A DNA stretch of 40,927 nucleotides from Clostridiales bacterium UBA4080 (GCA_002381865.1 DFYO01000052.1:1-40927); one strand, 5' to 3'; shown: positions 23,192 through 33,165, counted from the stretch's first letter. Notes: generated from the sequence alone by a model not told the origin. Made by a program: numbers and translations.

Positions 23192-26029
23192 ATGAAGAAA
23201 AATGGTTTGAAGATTTTGGTGTTGATGTTTATGTGTGCGTTGCTCTACAAGCTGCAGCCAATACAGGCAAATGCGAGCAGTCTGGTTTATTTATATGAAG
23301 AAAAGCAAACCAAGACAATTACTTCGGGATTAACCTATGAGAAAAAATCAAAGCTTACAAATCTAGGATGGATTGATATATATGTTTTGAAGATGGAGCT
23401 TACAAATCCAAATGTAAAAATGGATATTATAAGATCTTCAGATGTTTGGGGAACGAAGAACACACTTACTAATATTATGAAAGAAAATAATTCAGTTGGA
23501 GGAATTAATGCAAGCTTTTTTGATATGGCTACAAATCCAAGTGACATTATTGGTGCAGAGTATAAAAACGGAAATTATAGCTATCTCCAAGAAAACTATA
23601 ATAAAACTTCATTAGGAGCAGGATCTATGATGGTCTCAGACTCAGGAAACGTCTTATTTAGTTATCTTAGCGGAAATATTGTATTTAGAAATGAAGAAAA
23701 CTTCAAAGGCGTTTATATTTCGTGTATAAATGGAAAGTATGATTTTAAAAATTCGGTAGTATATAATAGAAATGCTATGAACGATACGCAGCAGATTGAG
23801 GGCAAAGCAAATTTGTATAAAATTGTAGTAGATAATAATATTGTTATAGATGTTGTGCCTCCCAAAACAGCAGCAGTAATACCTGAAAATGGATATGTTG
23901 TAACTGTAAATGAGGTGAACAAGGATAAAGTTTTGCCATCCTTTAATATTGGAAGCAATGTTAATCTGAAAATTACTACTAATTTTGGAGACCAAGTATT
24001 CAATACCATTATAAGCGGTGGAGGTAAAATTCTTAAAAATGGAGTAGTAGTTCAAGAGGGCTTGCTTGTACAGCCTACAAGCAGACAGCCAAGAACAGCA
24101 ATCGGTGTAACTTCTGATGGCAATTATCTGATTTCAATGGTTGTTGATGGAAGAGGAAAGAGCATAGGGGCAACCCACTATGAATTAGGCAAATATCTTC
24201 TGGAATATGGGGCATATAATGCTATTCATATGGATGGAGGAGGCTCAAGTACTATTGCAGCAAGAAACGAAGTATCATTAGGTACAGAGTTATTAAACAC
24301 TCCTTCTGAAGGAACACAAAGAAGGATAGTCAATGGCTTAGGCTTTCAGTCGACTGCACCACAAGGAACACTTACAAAGTTGAAGGTTTCTGCTCCAACA
24401 CAAAGGGTATTTAAAAATTCACCTATTAGGTTTAGTGTCCTAGGCTTTGATGAATATGAAAATCCTGTGGCACTTGATTTGTCGCAGCTTACATGGAGCA
24501 GTGAAGGAATAATGGGAAGCTTTAATGGTACAGAGTTTACACCTGAAACAGGCGGACAGGGAACAATTACCTGTTATTACAATGGTGTATCTGGAACTAT
24601 TAATTTAGTAAGCGCAGATCAATATATTGACCTCGATGTTGAACCGAAAATTTTGTACCTGTCTCAAGGCGCAAGTGGAAGCTTTAGCTTAAAAGGTACT
24701 GATTTAGAGGGATATAAGGGTGTTGTACAGTCAAAGGATGCTCAATGGAGCTTAGAGGATAAAAGCTTAGGAAGCTTTAATGATGGAGTTTTTATTTCTA
24801 ACGGAAAAAGCGGATCATCATTGGTGACAATTCAAGCTGGAGATATAGAAATCAAGGCAGCTGTTGTAGTAGGCTCAACATGGAATGCCAAGACTTCCTT
24901 TGAAACAGAAAAGGTTTCTTTTTCAGCATATCCTGAGACTGCTAAAGGAAGCGTCGAGAAAAACTCAGCAATAGTTTATGATGGCAATAGCTCTATTAAG
25001 CTTAATTATAGCTTTCCAATTTCAGGAGTTACTCAGGCTGCATATGCAGTTTTTGAGGGGATTACTATATTAGATGAAAGAGAAGGTAAAACAGCATTAT
25101 ATGTTTATGGCGACAACAGCAATCTTTTATTAAAGGCAAAGCTGGTTGATGCAAAGAACAATACCTATAACATAAGCTTTACAGACAAAATAGATTTTAA
25201 CGGATGGAAGGAGCTTAGGGCAGAGCTTCCAAAAGGAATGACTTATCCAGTGAAAATTGAAAGAATATATATTGCAAGCTTAAAAACGGATAAGGATATT
25301 AGCGGAAGTATTTATTTTGACAAATTGTTAGTTGAAAGGGCAATCCCATTATCGGGAGTTGATCTTGAAAAAGTTAATTTCCCTATTAATGACCCGCTAT
25401 ACAATCAAAGGATTACAGATTATTCATTTAAAGCATCTATTGTTGGTTCTACTACTGGATCAAACAGATTATTAGATACAATTGTAAAAAATGAATATAT
25501 TAAAAGACTGAACAAATCTGATCTTGCAATTTTTGCAGGAAACAGTAATATTAATCCAGGAGCATTAACAACGAAAAACATAATCTGGAATAATACATAT
25601 AGGGTAAGCAACTACGAAGATTTAACAGTAATTAACTTAGGAACTAATTCAGGAGGAATTATAAAAACTGCTTATTCTCAATGGATGAAGGTGCAAAACG
25701 ATTTAAGAAACACATACTCAAATAATATTATAATTGTTGGCAATAGAAATCCAATAAAAAACGGAAGCTTTACAGATTCAAGAGAAGCAGAGGCCTTTCA
25801 TAGAATACTAAGCGATTTTCAAAAAATGACTGGCAAAAATATTTATTATATTAACGCCAGTGGATCATCCTTTAGTGCTGATTATTTTGAAGGAATAAGA
25901 TATATTGATATTAATGGTATTAATTACACTCCAGCAGATTCAAAAATAGATTTAGGGAGCAGCTTTTATCTATTGAATTTCTATATGTCAGGAGGAAAGC
26001 TTTATTATAATTATGAAAGTGTCTATTAA
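23192..26029 (+). CDS. Secreted phosphodiester glycosidase (NAGPA-type) with Ig-like and degenerate phosphoesterase-like regions
   Basis: 945 residues. A Sec signal (MKKNGLKILVLMFMCALLYK ending near IQANAS) is followed by a NAGPA-type domain (about 60-390): GGINASFFDM, IISGGGKILKNGV, QPRTAIGVTSDG, VDGRGKSIGATHYELG and IHMDGGGSST with Asp348. This family includes the mammalian enzyme that uncovers mannose-6-phosphate by removing GlcNAc. Residues about 395-560 look like two Ig-like (Big) domains, then a beta domain (about 565-720). The last 215 residues resemble a calcineurin-like phosphoesterase in layout but lack the Asp/His metal residues. It probably trims or edits a phosphodiester-linked wall glycan outside the cell. 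A strong promoter lies upstream. Confidence 0.82.
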   Translation: MKKNGLKILVLMFMCALLYKLQPIQANASSLVYLYEEKQTKTITSGLTYEKKSKLTNLGWIDIYVLKMELTNPNVKMDIIRSSDVWGTKNTLTNIMKENNSVGGINASFFDMATNPSDIIGAEYKNGNYSYLQENYNKTSLGAGSMMVSDSGNVLFSYLSGNIVFRNEENFKGVYISCINGKYDFKNSVVYNRNAMNDTQQIEGKANLYKIVVDNNIVIDVVPPKTAAVIPENGYVVTVNEVNKDKVLPSFNIGSNVNLKITTNFGDQVFNTIISGGGKILKNGVVVQEGLLVQPTSRQPRTAIGVTSDGNYLISMVVDGRGKSIGATHYELGKYLLEYGAYNAIHMDGGGSSTIAARNEVSLGTELLNTPSEGTQRRIVNGLGFQSTAPQGTLTKLKVSAPTQRVFKNSPIRFSVLGFDEYENPVALDLSQLTWSSEGIMGSFNGTEFTPETGGQGTITCYYNGVSGTINLVSADQYIDLDVEPKILYLSQGASGSFSLKGTDLEGYKGVVQSKDAQWSLEDKSLGSFNDGVFISNGKSGSSLVTIQAGDIEIKAAVVVGSTWNAKTSFETEKVSFSAYPETAKGSVEKNSAIVYDGNSSIKLNYSFPISGVTQAAYAVFEGITILDEREGKTALYVYGDNSNLLLKAKLVDAKNNTYNISFTDKIDFNGWKELRAELPKGMTYPVKIERIYIASLKTDKDISGSIYFDKLLVERAIPLSGVDLEKVNFPINDPLYNQRITDYSFKASIVGSTTGSNRLLDTIVKNEYIKRLNKSDLAIFAGNSNINPGALTTKNIIWNNTYRVSNYEDLTVINLGTNSGGIIKTAYSQWMKVQNDLRNTYSNNIIIVGNRNPIKNGSFTDSREAEAFHRILSDFQKMTGKNIYYINASGSSFSADYFEGIRYIDINGINYTPADSKIDLGSSFYLLNFYMSGGKLYYNYESVY

Positions 26030-26072
26030 AAATTAATAAAAAAAAGAGCGTTTCAAAAGAGCTAGAAATATG

Positions 26073-26106
26073 TACAGCTGTATTAAAGAATATTAATACA
26101 GCTGTA
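26073..26106. repeat. 14-bp inverted repeat built from a TACAGCTGTA palindrome
   Basis: 26073-26086 pairs with 26093-26106 around AGAATA. Each arm itself contains the 10-base palindrome TACAGCTGTA. There is no T-run after it. It lies about 45 bases past the glycosidase stop. It could end that transcript, or be a double operator for the csaB operon. The rest of 26107-26233 holds nothing recognised. Confidence 0.6.
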
Positions 26107-26233
26107 TTATAGAAAAGATATATATTTCAAGGGAATTTAATATATGCCGATTAGCTCAGTTCTTTTTGCGCAAGTCGTTTTGGTGGGGAAAGTCACTTTT
26201 AATAATCACGCAGCTGGAATTTTAATTACTATA

Positions 26234-26262
26234 TTGATAATATTATAATTAAAGCGTATAAT
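26234..26262 (+). promoter_or_regulatory. Strong promoter of the csaB operon
   Basis: TTGATA (26234-26239), 17 bases, TATAAT (26257-26262). This is close to consensus and gives a leader of about 55 bases before csaB. Confidence 0.75.
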
Positions 26263-26322
26263 ACATAAGGGAATGCCTAAAAACAAGGTAATCCAATCCA
26301 GCAGAATAAAGAGGACTCTTAA

Positions 26323-27408
26323 ATGATAAAATTTTTGATTACCGGCTATTATGGATTTTTGAACTCTGGAGATGATGCAATATTGACATCTATGTGTGAA
26401 GATGTCAGGGATTTAGGGCTTAACTCTAAAATTACAATTCTATCAAATAATCCACAAGAAACTGAAAAAGAATATAAGGTACATGCAACAAACCGCTTTA
26501 ATATGATTTCTGTTATTAAAGAAATAAAATCGGCAGATGTTTTACTTATGGGCGGAGGAAGTCTTCTTCAGGATTGTACTAGCACACGTTCCTTAATATA
26601 TTATTTGGCTATACTATGGCTGGCAAAGGCTTTTGGCAAAAAGACTATGATTTATGCTAATGGAATAGGTCCAATAAGAAGAAGAGTAAATCGCTGGATT
26701 ACAAAATATATGTTAAACAAAGTGGATTTAATTACACTTAGAGAAAAACTATCTTATAAAGAGCTTGAAAAGCTGGGTGTCAGAAAGCCTTTGATTAAAG
26801 TAACGGCTGACCCGGTTTTTAGTCTTAAGCTGAAGCCTCAAAATCTAGAACAAATTTTTGAACAAGAAAAAATTGAAACAAGTAAGCCGCTTGTTGGAGT
26901 GCTTTTCAGACCTTGGAAAAATCAAGAGGAATATTCAGCAAAAATGGCTTTGATTTGTGATTATATTGTCAGAGAGCTAGGTATGAATATTTTGTTTATT
27001 CCAATGAAATATCCAACAGATTTAAAGATATCTAATAGTATTTCAGAGAAGATGGAGTGTAAAAGCTATTCATTAAACAATAAATATGATGTCAATACAA
27101 TAATTGAGGTAATTGGAAAAACAAGATTTGTATTGAGTATGCGCTTACATGCATTATTATATGCCGCATTAAAAAACAAACCTATGATTGGATATATTTA
27201 TGACCCGAAGGTAAAATATTTTTTAGAGGAGATGAATATTTCGGCGCTTGAGGATATTGAAAGCTTTACGGTGGAAAGCTCAATTAAAGAAATACATAAT
27301 ATTTTGGAGGGTTATTCTGAAATCCAGATGGAGATAGAAAAGCAAGTAGATTTACTAAAGAAAAAGGCTGAGGATAATAAAAAATACCTTATGCAGCTGA
27401 TACAATAA
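26323..27408 (+). CDS. csaB: Polysaccharide pyruvyl transferase CsaB
   Basis: 361 residues, full length. Family blocks are GYYGFLNSGDDAIL near the start, ADVLLMGGGSLLQDCTS (about 70-86), KTMIYANGIGPI, and the C-terminal FVLSMRLHALLYAA with KPMIGYIYDPKV. CsaB adds a ketal-linked pyruvate, using PEP, to a secondary wall polymer; that modification binds SLH-domain surface proteins. It is first of four tightly spaced genes (gaps 31, 6 and 2 bases) and has a near-consensus promoter. No SLH protein lies in this window. The ribosome site (AGAGGA) is modest. Confidence 0.9.
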   Translation: MIKFLITGYYGFLNSGDDAILTSMCEDVRDLGLNSKITILSNNPQETEKEYKVHATNRFNMISVIKEIKSADVLLMGGGSLLQDCTSTRSLIYYLAILWLAKAFGKKTMIYANGIGPIRRRVNRWITKYMLNKVDLITLREKLSYKELEKLGVRKPLIKVTADPVFSLKLKPQNLEQIFEQEKIETSKPLVGVLFRPWKNQEEYSAKMALICDYIVRELGMNILFIPMKYPTDLKISNSISEKMECKSYSLNNKYDVNTIIEVIGKTRFVLSMRLHALLYAALKNKPMIGYIYDPKVKYFLEEMNISALEDIESFTVESSIKEIHNILEGYSEIQMEIEKQVDLLKKKAEDNKKYLMQLIQ

Positions 27409-27439
27409 TTGAGTTATAGGACAAAGAAAGGAAAATGAT

Positions 27440-29329
27440 ATGCTTAAAAATTTATCAAAAAAAATCAAGGAAATATTAATAGAAGATAAAGTTAAAAGGA
27501 CAACGCTTATGTTTATGCTCATTTGGTTGATTAGCTTGTCTTTTAAGGCTTTTTATGTTCAATTCACAATTCAAGTGAATAAGGCACCGGTTATTACAAT
27601 GGAGCATTTTACAATGGGACTTGCTCTAATGGCATCCTTTGCAGTGCTTATGGGAATTGTTATAATGTTATTTCCAAAAAATAACAGGCCTGCGCTCTTA
27701 GGAGCTGATATTCTATTGACCTTGATTTTGCTTGCAGATATGCTTTATGGCAGGTATTACTACAACCCTATAACTGTTCCAATTTTAAAACAAATCGGAT
27801 TTTTGGGAGATGTAAAGGCAAGTACAGCTTCTCTTTTTAAGATAAAGGATTTGATTTTATTTTTAGATTTTCCTTTTTTGATATATTTTATGATTTATCT
27901 TAGAAACAATAAGCAAAAAATACTTTGGAAAAAGACTGTTTTGGCAGGATTTGCTATAGTAATTGCAGGCATGTCGGTTTTTGCTGTAAAATATCAGTTT
28001 GTTGATGATACAAAATATCAGTTTGAAAGAAAATATATCGGTACTGATTTAGGATTAGTATACTATCATTATTATGATATAAAATACTCAATAAAAAAGG
28101 CTTTAGCTAAAGAGAAGGTTCTTACTCAGGAGGAAAAGGAATTTATAGAGTCTGCAAACAGAGCTTCATTCGGACATGACAATTCGTATACGGATATTGC
28201 TAAAGGGAAAAACCTTATAATTATTCAACTTGAAGCTTTTCAAAATTATCCCATTGATTTAGTAGTTGATGGGGAAGAGGTTACTCCATTTCTTAACAGC
28301 TTAAAAGAAAAGAGCATATACGCTTCGAATTTTTATTTTGAAACTGCAGGAGGAAATACAGTTGATGCGGAGCTGTTAACAAACACATCAAATCATCCTA
28401 CCTATGGGGGTTCAGCGTATTTTGAATTTCCTAATAATTCATATATTTCTCTGCCTAAAAAGTTAAAAGAGCTTGGTTACAGAGCTAACTCTTTTCATGG
28501 ATATGAGGCAAGCTTTTGGAATAGAGAGGTTATGCATAAGACACTTGGTTTTGACAGATTTTATAGCTTAAATGACTTTGAAATGACTGAAAAGGTTGGA
28601 TGGGCAATAAGTGACAAAGCCTTTTTTAAGCAATCTATTGATTTAGCATTAAAGGACAGCAATAATAATCCTTTTTATGCATTCATGGTTACCTTATCTT
28701 CACATCATCCATTTGATGCATACTACAAGGGACCATTTACAAATACTGAGCAGGAAGCACAGATACTTAGCCGAAGGTATTTAAATGCTATGAATTATGT
28801 AGATGGAGCATTGGCTGACTTTTTCTCATATCTAGAGCAGACGAATCTTTTAGAAGATACTTTAGTTGTAATATATGGTGATCACGCAGGTATATTTACT
28901 GATGATATTAAGGATACCTGTGAGATATTAGGTGTAGAAAATTCTAATTATCAGTGGCAAAGACTTGAAAGTGTTCCATTGTTTATTACTGGAGCTGGAA
29001 TTGATAAGGCTGTAGAAATTAAAAAGCCTTGTGGACAATCGGATATTATGCCAACAATTGCTAATATGATGGGCTTTGAAATTGAGTATACAATGAGTCA
29101 GGATATAATGGACGAAGCATATTCAGGTGATGCAATAAGAAGGAATAATAACATCATTACAAAGGATTATATATATATTGCACAGGAAGATCAGACATAT
29201 GATTTTTCAACAGGTAAAAAGGTTGATAAAGCTATTTATGATTCGGATATTAGAAAAAAACTAGATCAGCTTTTAATTCAGGATCTTATTTATCAAAGTG
29301 ATTATTTGAAAACTTTTGAGCAGGAGTAA
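27440..29329 (+). CDS. LTA synthase-like sulfatase-superfamily phosphoglycerol transferase
   Basis: 629 residues. About five membrane helices occupy residues 20-185, then a linker and an extracellular sulfatase-fold domain (about 255-600). Glu265 (IIIQLEAF) and Thr307 (GGNTVDAE) correspond to the manganese ligand and nucleophile of staphylococcal LtaS. YGDHAG (about 475-480) is the later metal site, and VTLSSHHPF is conserved. It would move glycerol-phosphate from phosphatidylglycerol to a polymer. Given its place after csaB it may decorate the secondary wall polymer rather than make classic lipoteichoic acid; this is inference. Confidence 0.88.
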   Translation: MLKNLSKKIKEILIEDKVKRTTLMFMLIWLISLSFKAFYVQFTIQVNKAPVITMEHFTMGLALMASFAVLMGIVIMLFPKNNRPALLGADILLTLILLADMLYGRYYYNPITVPILKQIGFLGDVKASTASLFKIKDLILFLDFPFLIYFMIYLRNNKQKILWKKTVLAGFAIVIAGMSVFAVKYQFVDDTKYQFERKYIGTDLGLVYYHYYDIKYSIKKALAKEKVLTQEEKEFIESANRASFGHDNSYTDIAKGKNLIIIQLEAFQNYPIDLVVDGEEVTPFLNSLKEKSIYASNFYFETAGGNTVDAELLTNTSNHPTYGGSAYFEFPNNSYISLPKKLKELGYRANSFHGYEASFWNREVMHKTLGFDRFYSLNDFEMTEKVGWAISDKAFFKQSIDLALKDSNNNPFYAFMVTLSSHHPFDAYYKGPFTNTEQEAQILSRRYLNAMNYVDGALADFFSYLEQTNLLEDTLVVIYGDHAGIFTDDIKDTCEILGVENSNYQWQRLESVPLFITGAGIDKAVEIKKPCGQSDIMPTIANMMGFEIEYTMSQDIMDEAYSGDAIRRNNNIITKDYIYIAQEDQTYDFSTGKKVDKAIYDSDIRKKLDQLLIQDLIYQSDYLKTFEQE

Positions 29330-29335
29330 CCATTA

Positions 29336-30898
29336 ATGGAACATAATAAAAAAAGCCGTGCAATGAATGCGATTATTCTGATTATAGCCTTAACAATACT
29401 TTCAAAAATCATTGGATTTGTAAGAGATGCCTTGATTGGAAGTAGCTTTGGTACTGGAACTGAATCAGATGCATATTTTATGGGAATTACGATTACTACA
29501 ACTATCTTTTTAAGCTTAGGCTCAGGTATTGCAACTACAATTATACCTATTTCAATGAAGCTTCAAAAGGATGACAGCCAAGAAAAAAACAGAGCATATA
29601 GTGGAATAATTAACTGGGTCTTGCTAATTTCTGCTGTTATTACAGTATTATGTTTTATGTTTACACCAGAGCTTCTTGAGGTTTTTGCAAAGAGCTTTTC
29701 AGGAGATAAATTGCAGCTTACGGGCTTATTAACAAAAATTATGATTCCAACTGTGTTTTTTATCTGTCTGGCATATTTGTTTGTTGGTATTTTACAAGCA
29801 CATGAACAATATATGCTTCCAGCAATTATAAGCTTTCCCTATAATATAATAGCAATTGTTTTTCTTTTTATAGGAGTAAAGCAGTATGGAATAGTTGGAC
29901 TAAGTGTAATAACAACCATTGGGTGGCTGCTTCAAATGCTGATGCAGGTTCCAAGGGTATGGAAGGTAACAGGCTTTTCATATAGCGCAGGGTTATTTTA
30001 TGAAAATAAATATGTTAAAGATTTTTTGGTTGGAATAATAACCATATCATTAATTTCGGCTACTCAACAGCTTGCATTTTTATCCGATAATGCTATAGCA
30101 ACATATTTTGGAGAGGGAAAGGTCTCGGCGCTATACTATTCAAATATGCTGTTTCTAGCAATAGTAACAACAGCTGTTTATGGAATTACAGCGGTAATGT
30201 TTCCAAAGTTCAATAAAAAATTTGTGGATTTAGATAAAACTGCTTTTTATAAAAGCATTGATTCGGTAATTCAAGGCATATTGCTATTTATGGTTCCTGT
30301 ATCAGCGGGGCTTGCAATAGTTAGTAAAAATGCTATTAGCATTATTCTTATGAGAGGTGAATTTGATATTAAAGCAGTTGAAGTAACAGCCGTTTTGCTG
30401 GCTGGCTATGCAAGCTATATGGTTGCCTTTGGGATATGGGATGTATTAAATAAAGCATATTATACAATGGGGAATAAAAGAATTCCAATGCTTATTAGTG
30501 TATTGATAATAATTACAAATATTGTTCTTAATATTGTATTAACTAAGCCACTTGGGCTTGTGGGAATTCCTCTCGCAACATCAATATCATTTTATCTAGG
30601 AGTTATTGTAAGCATGTTTTTATTCAGATATAGTGAAGGCTTGTTGGATATAAAAGGTTTTTGCGTTACGTTTATTAAAACAATTACTTCTGTAGCACTA
30701 ATGGCAGCTGCAATATATGGAATTAACAGTGTATTAGCATTAGATTCAGAGGGTATTATTGCTAAAATAATAATTTTGGCTATAGATATGGGGTTAGGTA
30801 TTTTGGTTTATTTTATTACGCTTTTATTATTAAAAGAAAAAAACATAATGGAAATTATTCAAAATATAAAAAATAAGAACAAGGGAAGGGCTATATAA
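29336..30898 (+). CDS. murJ: MurJ/MviN family lipid-linked oligosaccharide flippase
   Basis: 520 residues with about 14 membrane helices. Family hallmarks are KIIGFVRDALIGSSFGTG near the N-terminus, ESDAYFMG, LFVGILQAHEQYMLPAI, and NKAYYTMGNKRIPMLIS. MurJ flips lipid II across the membrane. Because it sits inside the csaB operon it may instead serve the wall polymer or add to a second murJ elsewhere. It begins 6 bases after the LTA-synthase-like gene. Confidence 0.88.
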   Translation: MEHNKKSRAMNAIILIIALTILSKIIGFVRDALIGSSFGTGTESDAYFMGITITTTIFLSLGSGIATTIIPISMKLQKDDSQEKNRAYSGIINWVLLISAVITVLCFMFTPELLEVFAKSFSGDKLQLTGLLTKIMIPTVFFICLAYLFVGILQAHEQYMLPAIISFPYNIIAIVFLFIGVKQYGIVGLSVITTIGWLLQMLMQVPRVWKVTGFSYSAGLFYENKYVKDFLVGIITISLISATQQLAFLSDNAIATYFGEGKVSALYYSNMLFLAIVTTAVYGITAVMFPKFNKKFVDLDKTAFYKSIDSVIQGILLFMVPVSAGLAIVSKNAISIILMRGEFDIKAVEVTAVLLAGYASYMVAFGIWDVLNKAYYTMGNKRIPMLISVLIIITNIVLNIVLTKPLGLVGIPLATSISFYLGVIVSMFLFRYSEGLLDIKGFCVTFIKTITSVALMAAAIYGINSVLALDSEGIIAKIIILAIDMGLGILVYFITLLLLKEKNIMEIIQNIKNKNKGRAI

Positions 30899-30900
30899 AA

Positions 30901-33096
30901 ATGAACAATAAAAAAATCACAAGGACAGCGATAGGCTTGCTGACAATTATATCTATTATTACAGTAGGAATTATTGCTTGCTTTAGAATGAATATTGAAA
31001 GGGCAAGTGATTCTATTGAAATAATGATGGAATATTCGGAAGTAAAAAAGCTTGCAGCAAAATCAGAGTATTCAGAAGAGGAATGGATGAAGGAATTAGG
31101 TGATTTTGGCTTATATTCTATTGCAATTTTAGAGGAAACCTTATTGAAATATGTAAGTGAAAAAGGAATAACGTATAAGGTAAGCGGAGAAATTTTCAAT
31201 CAGGGTGATTGGGAAACAAGATATCCTATGCCTGTAATTACTGAACTCAAAAATTCAAATGAGTATTCATTGTTTATTGAAACAGAAAATGAAGATGAAT
31301 TTGATACAATTGTTAATGGGCTTAAGTTTTATGAAAGCATTGAGTTTTCGACATATAAGGAGCAAGGCTATTACTCCGTTTTAATAAAACAAGAGGAAAA
31401 AGATCTGCTATATGAAAAGACAGGAGAGATATATAATTCAGCAGGAAGTATGGTTGGAGAAAATAGAGATATATATGGAACAGAAGTATTAAATCTTCCT
31501 ATTGGGTTTGATAAGGAAAAAATAGAGCTTATTGAAAAAGCAGGACTTGAACTTGTTCTTAGACCAGTTAATTATGAAAAAGATCCGATTAGTTCATGGA
31601 ATCTCTATGCTTCTGAGATTGAAAAATATGGGACAGGAAGCGGTCTATTGTTTTTTGATGGAGAAGGGGTTGTCGGATCAGGTGAGGACGATAAGTATAT
31701 TAACGAAATTGAATCCTTTATCAAAAAGCAAAACATGAAAATAGTATTACTTGAAACGATTGAACAGAGAGAGTATTTTATGACCGATGGCTTGAAGCCA
31801 ATTATCGATAAATTTTCAAAGGATTCTTTTTTAAGAGCATTTAATATCTGGGATTTTATAGCAAACAGATATAAATACAATTCGTTTTATGAAGGCGGAG
31901 AGGAAATAGGTAATTCGATTTTCAGAGCAGTAACAGAAAGGAATATTAAGGCAATATATTTTAGACCTTTTGTACAAGCAAATGAAGATTATGTAACTAA
32001 TATGGATGATTATAAGGATATGTTTTCAGAGCTTGAAAGCAGACTTGAAGGTCATGGTTATAAATTTGGACCAGCAAGTGCTTTTGAGGATTTTAGTTTG
32101 CCTTTTGCAGTTAAGGTTTTACTTACATTAGAGGTTGCACTATTTGGATTACTATTGTTAAATGTAGTTTTAGGGGTATTAAACTATAAATTCAATCTTT
32201 TTATGATTTTGCTCTCAGGACTAGGAAGCATAGCGGTACATTATATAATGCCATCTATGGCAGTTAAGCTTTCAGCGCTTGCTGCGGCAATTGTTTTTTC
32301 TACCTTAAGCGTGGTAGTATATACTAAATATTACTTGCTTGCTGAGGGAGAAAAGGGAATCAAGAAAGGAGCACTTGCATTATTAACTTCATCTTTGGTA
32401 TCAGTATTAGGAGCGCTTTATGTTGCTACAATCATGACAGATACAAGATATTTCCTTGAACTGGATTTATTTACGGGAGTTAAGGTAAGCCTTTTGGTTC
32501 CTATAATGCTGACGATATTTGCCGTATTTATTTTCTATGTTAAGGAATTAGCCAGAAATAGTAACAAAAGCGTTGTAAAAGAATTGTTTGATACATCAAA
32601 AAGATTTTTAGATATGAACGTTAAAATCAAATATGGTATTTTGCTGGTTGTAATTGCGGCTATTGGATATATTTATCTTGCCAGGACAGGCAATGAATCT
32701 AATCTTGAACCTATAAGGCTTGAAATTATGTTGAGAAACTTTCTTGAAAAGTCATTGCTAGCCAGACCTAGAACAAAAGAGTTTTTAATTGCTTTTCCTG
32801 CAATGGTTGTTGGTGTTTACTATGCATCGGCGAAATTTATTAAAAAGGATTTGATTATAAAATATATATATGCTGCAGGCTTTGCATTATTAGCTGCTAT
32901 AGGTCAAACGTCAATAACTAATACGTTTTCTCATATTCGCACACCACTTTATATGTCGTTGGCAAGAACTGGCTATTCTATAGCATTTGGATTGGTAATC
33001 GGTATTTTAGTTATACTTGTAATTAATCTTATTAATAGAATTATAAAAAAAATTATGAATTTTGAAAAAATTAAAAAACTGGGTCTGTTTGAGTAG
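30901..33096 (+). CDS. DUF5693 family membrane protein
   Basis: 731 residues. One N-terminal helix (about 10-28) is followed by a roughly 370-residue extracytoplasmic alpha/beta domain, including GLKFYESIEFST, LPIGFDKEKIELIEKAGLELVLRP, GSGLLFFDGEGVVGSG and IKAIYFRPF. Then come about eight to nine C-terminal helices from residue 405. The outer domain resembles a TIM-like barrel segment, seen in DUF5693 proteins that regularly travel with csaB in Firmicutes. Function is unknown; a role in export or assembly of the pyruvylated polymer is inferred. It starts 2 bases after murJ and ends the operon. No clear terminator follows. Confidence 0.82.
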   Translation: MNNKKITRTAIGLLTIISIITVGIIACFRMNIERASDSIEIMMEYSEVKKLAAKSEYSEEEWMKELGDFGLYSIAILEETLLKYVSEKGITYKVSGEIFNQGDWETRYPMPVITELKNSNEYSLFIETENEDEFDTIVNGLKFYESIEFSTYKEQGYYSVLIKQEEKDLLYEKTGEIYNSAGSMVGENRDIYGTEVLNLPIGFDKEKIELIEKAGLELVLRPVNYEKDPISSWNLYASEIEKYGTGSGLLFFDGEGVVGSGEDDKYINEIESFIKKQNMKIVLLETIEQREYFMTDGLKPIIDKFSKDSFLRAFNIWDFIANRYKYNSFYEGGEEIGNSIFRAVTERNIKAIYFRPFVQANEDYVTNMDDYKDMFSELESRLEGHGYKFGPASAFEDFSLPFAVKVLLTLEVALFGLLLLNVVLGVLNYKFNLFMILLSGLGSIAVHYIMPSMAVKLSALAAAIVFSTLSVVVYTKYYLLAEGEKGIKKGALALLTSSLVSVLGALYVATIMTDTRYFLELDLFTGVKVSLLVPIMLTIFAVFIFYVKELARNSNKSVVKELFDTSKRFLDMNVKIKYGILLVVIAAIGYIYLARTGNESNLEPIRLEIMLRNFLEKSLLARPRTKEFLIAFPAMVVGVYYASAKFIKKDLIIKYIYAAGFALLAAIGQTSITNTFSHIRTPLYMSLARTGYSIAFGLVIGILVILVINLINRIIKKIMNFEKIKKLGLFE

Positions 33097-33105
33097 ACTT
33101 ATGAC

Positions 33106-33134
33106 TTGTAAGAAGAACTTTTTAGTGATAAAAT
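33106..33134 (+). promoter_or_regulatory. Promoter of the membrane GGDEF gene
   Basis: TTGTAA (33106-33111), 17 bases, TAAAAT (33129-33134) with a TGA extension. Only about 30 bases before the start codon. Confidence 0.55.
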
Positions 33135-33165
33135 TAGCCTATATTTAACAAAGGGAGTGATGAAA

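Noticed and set aside
30891..31199. 102-codon minus-strand frame at the start of the DUF5693 gene
   Set aside because: Antisense to a well-supported gene, no ribosome site.
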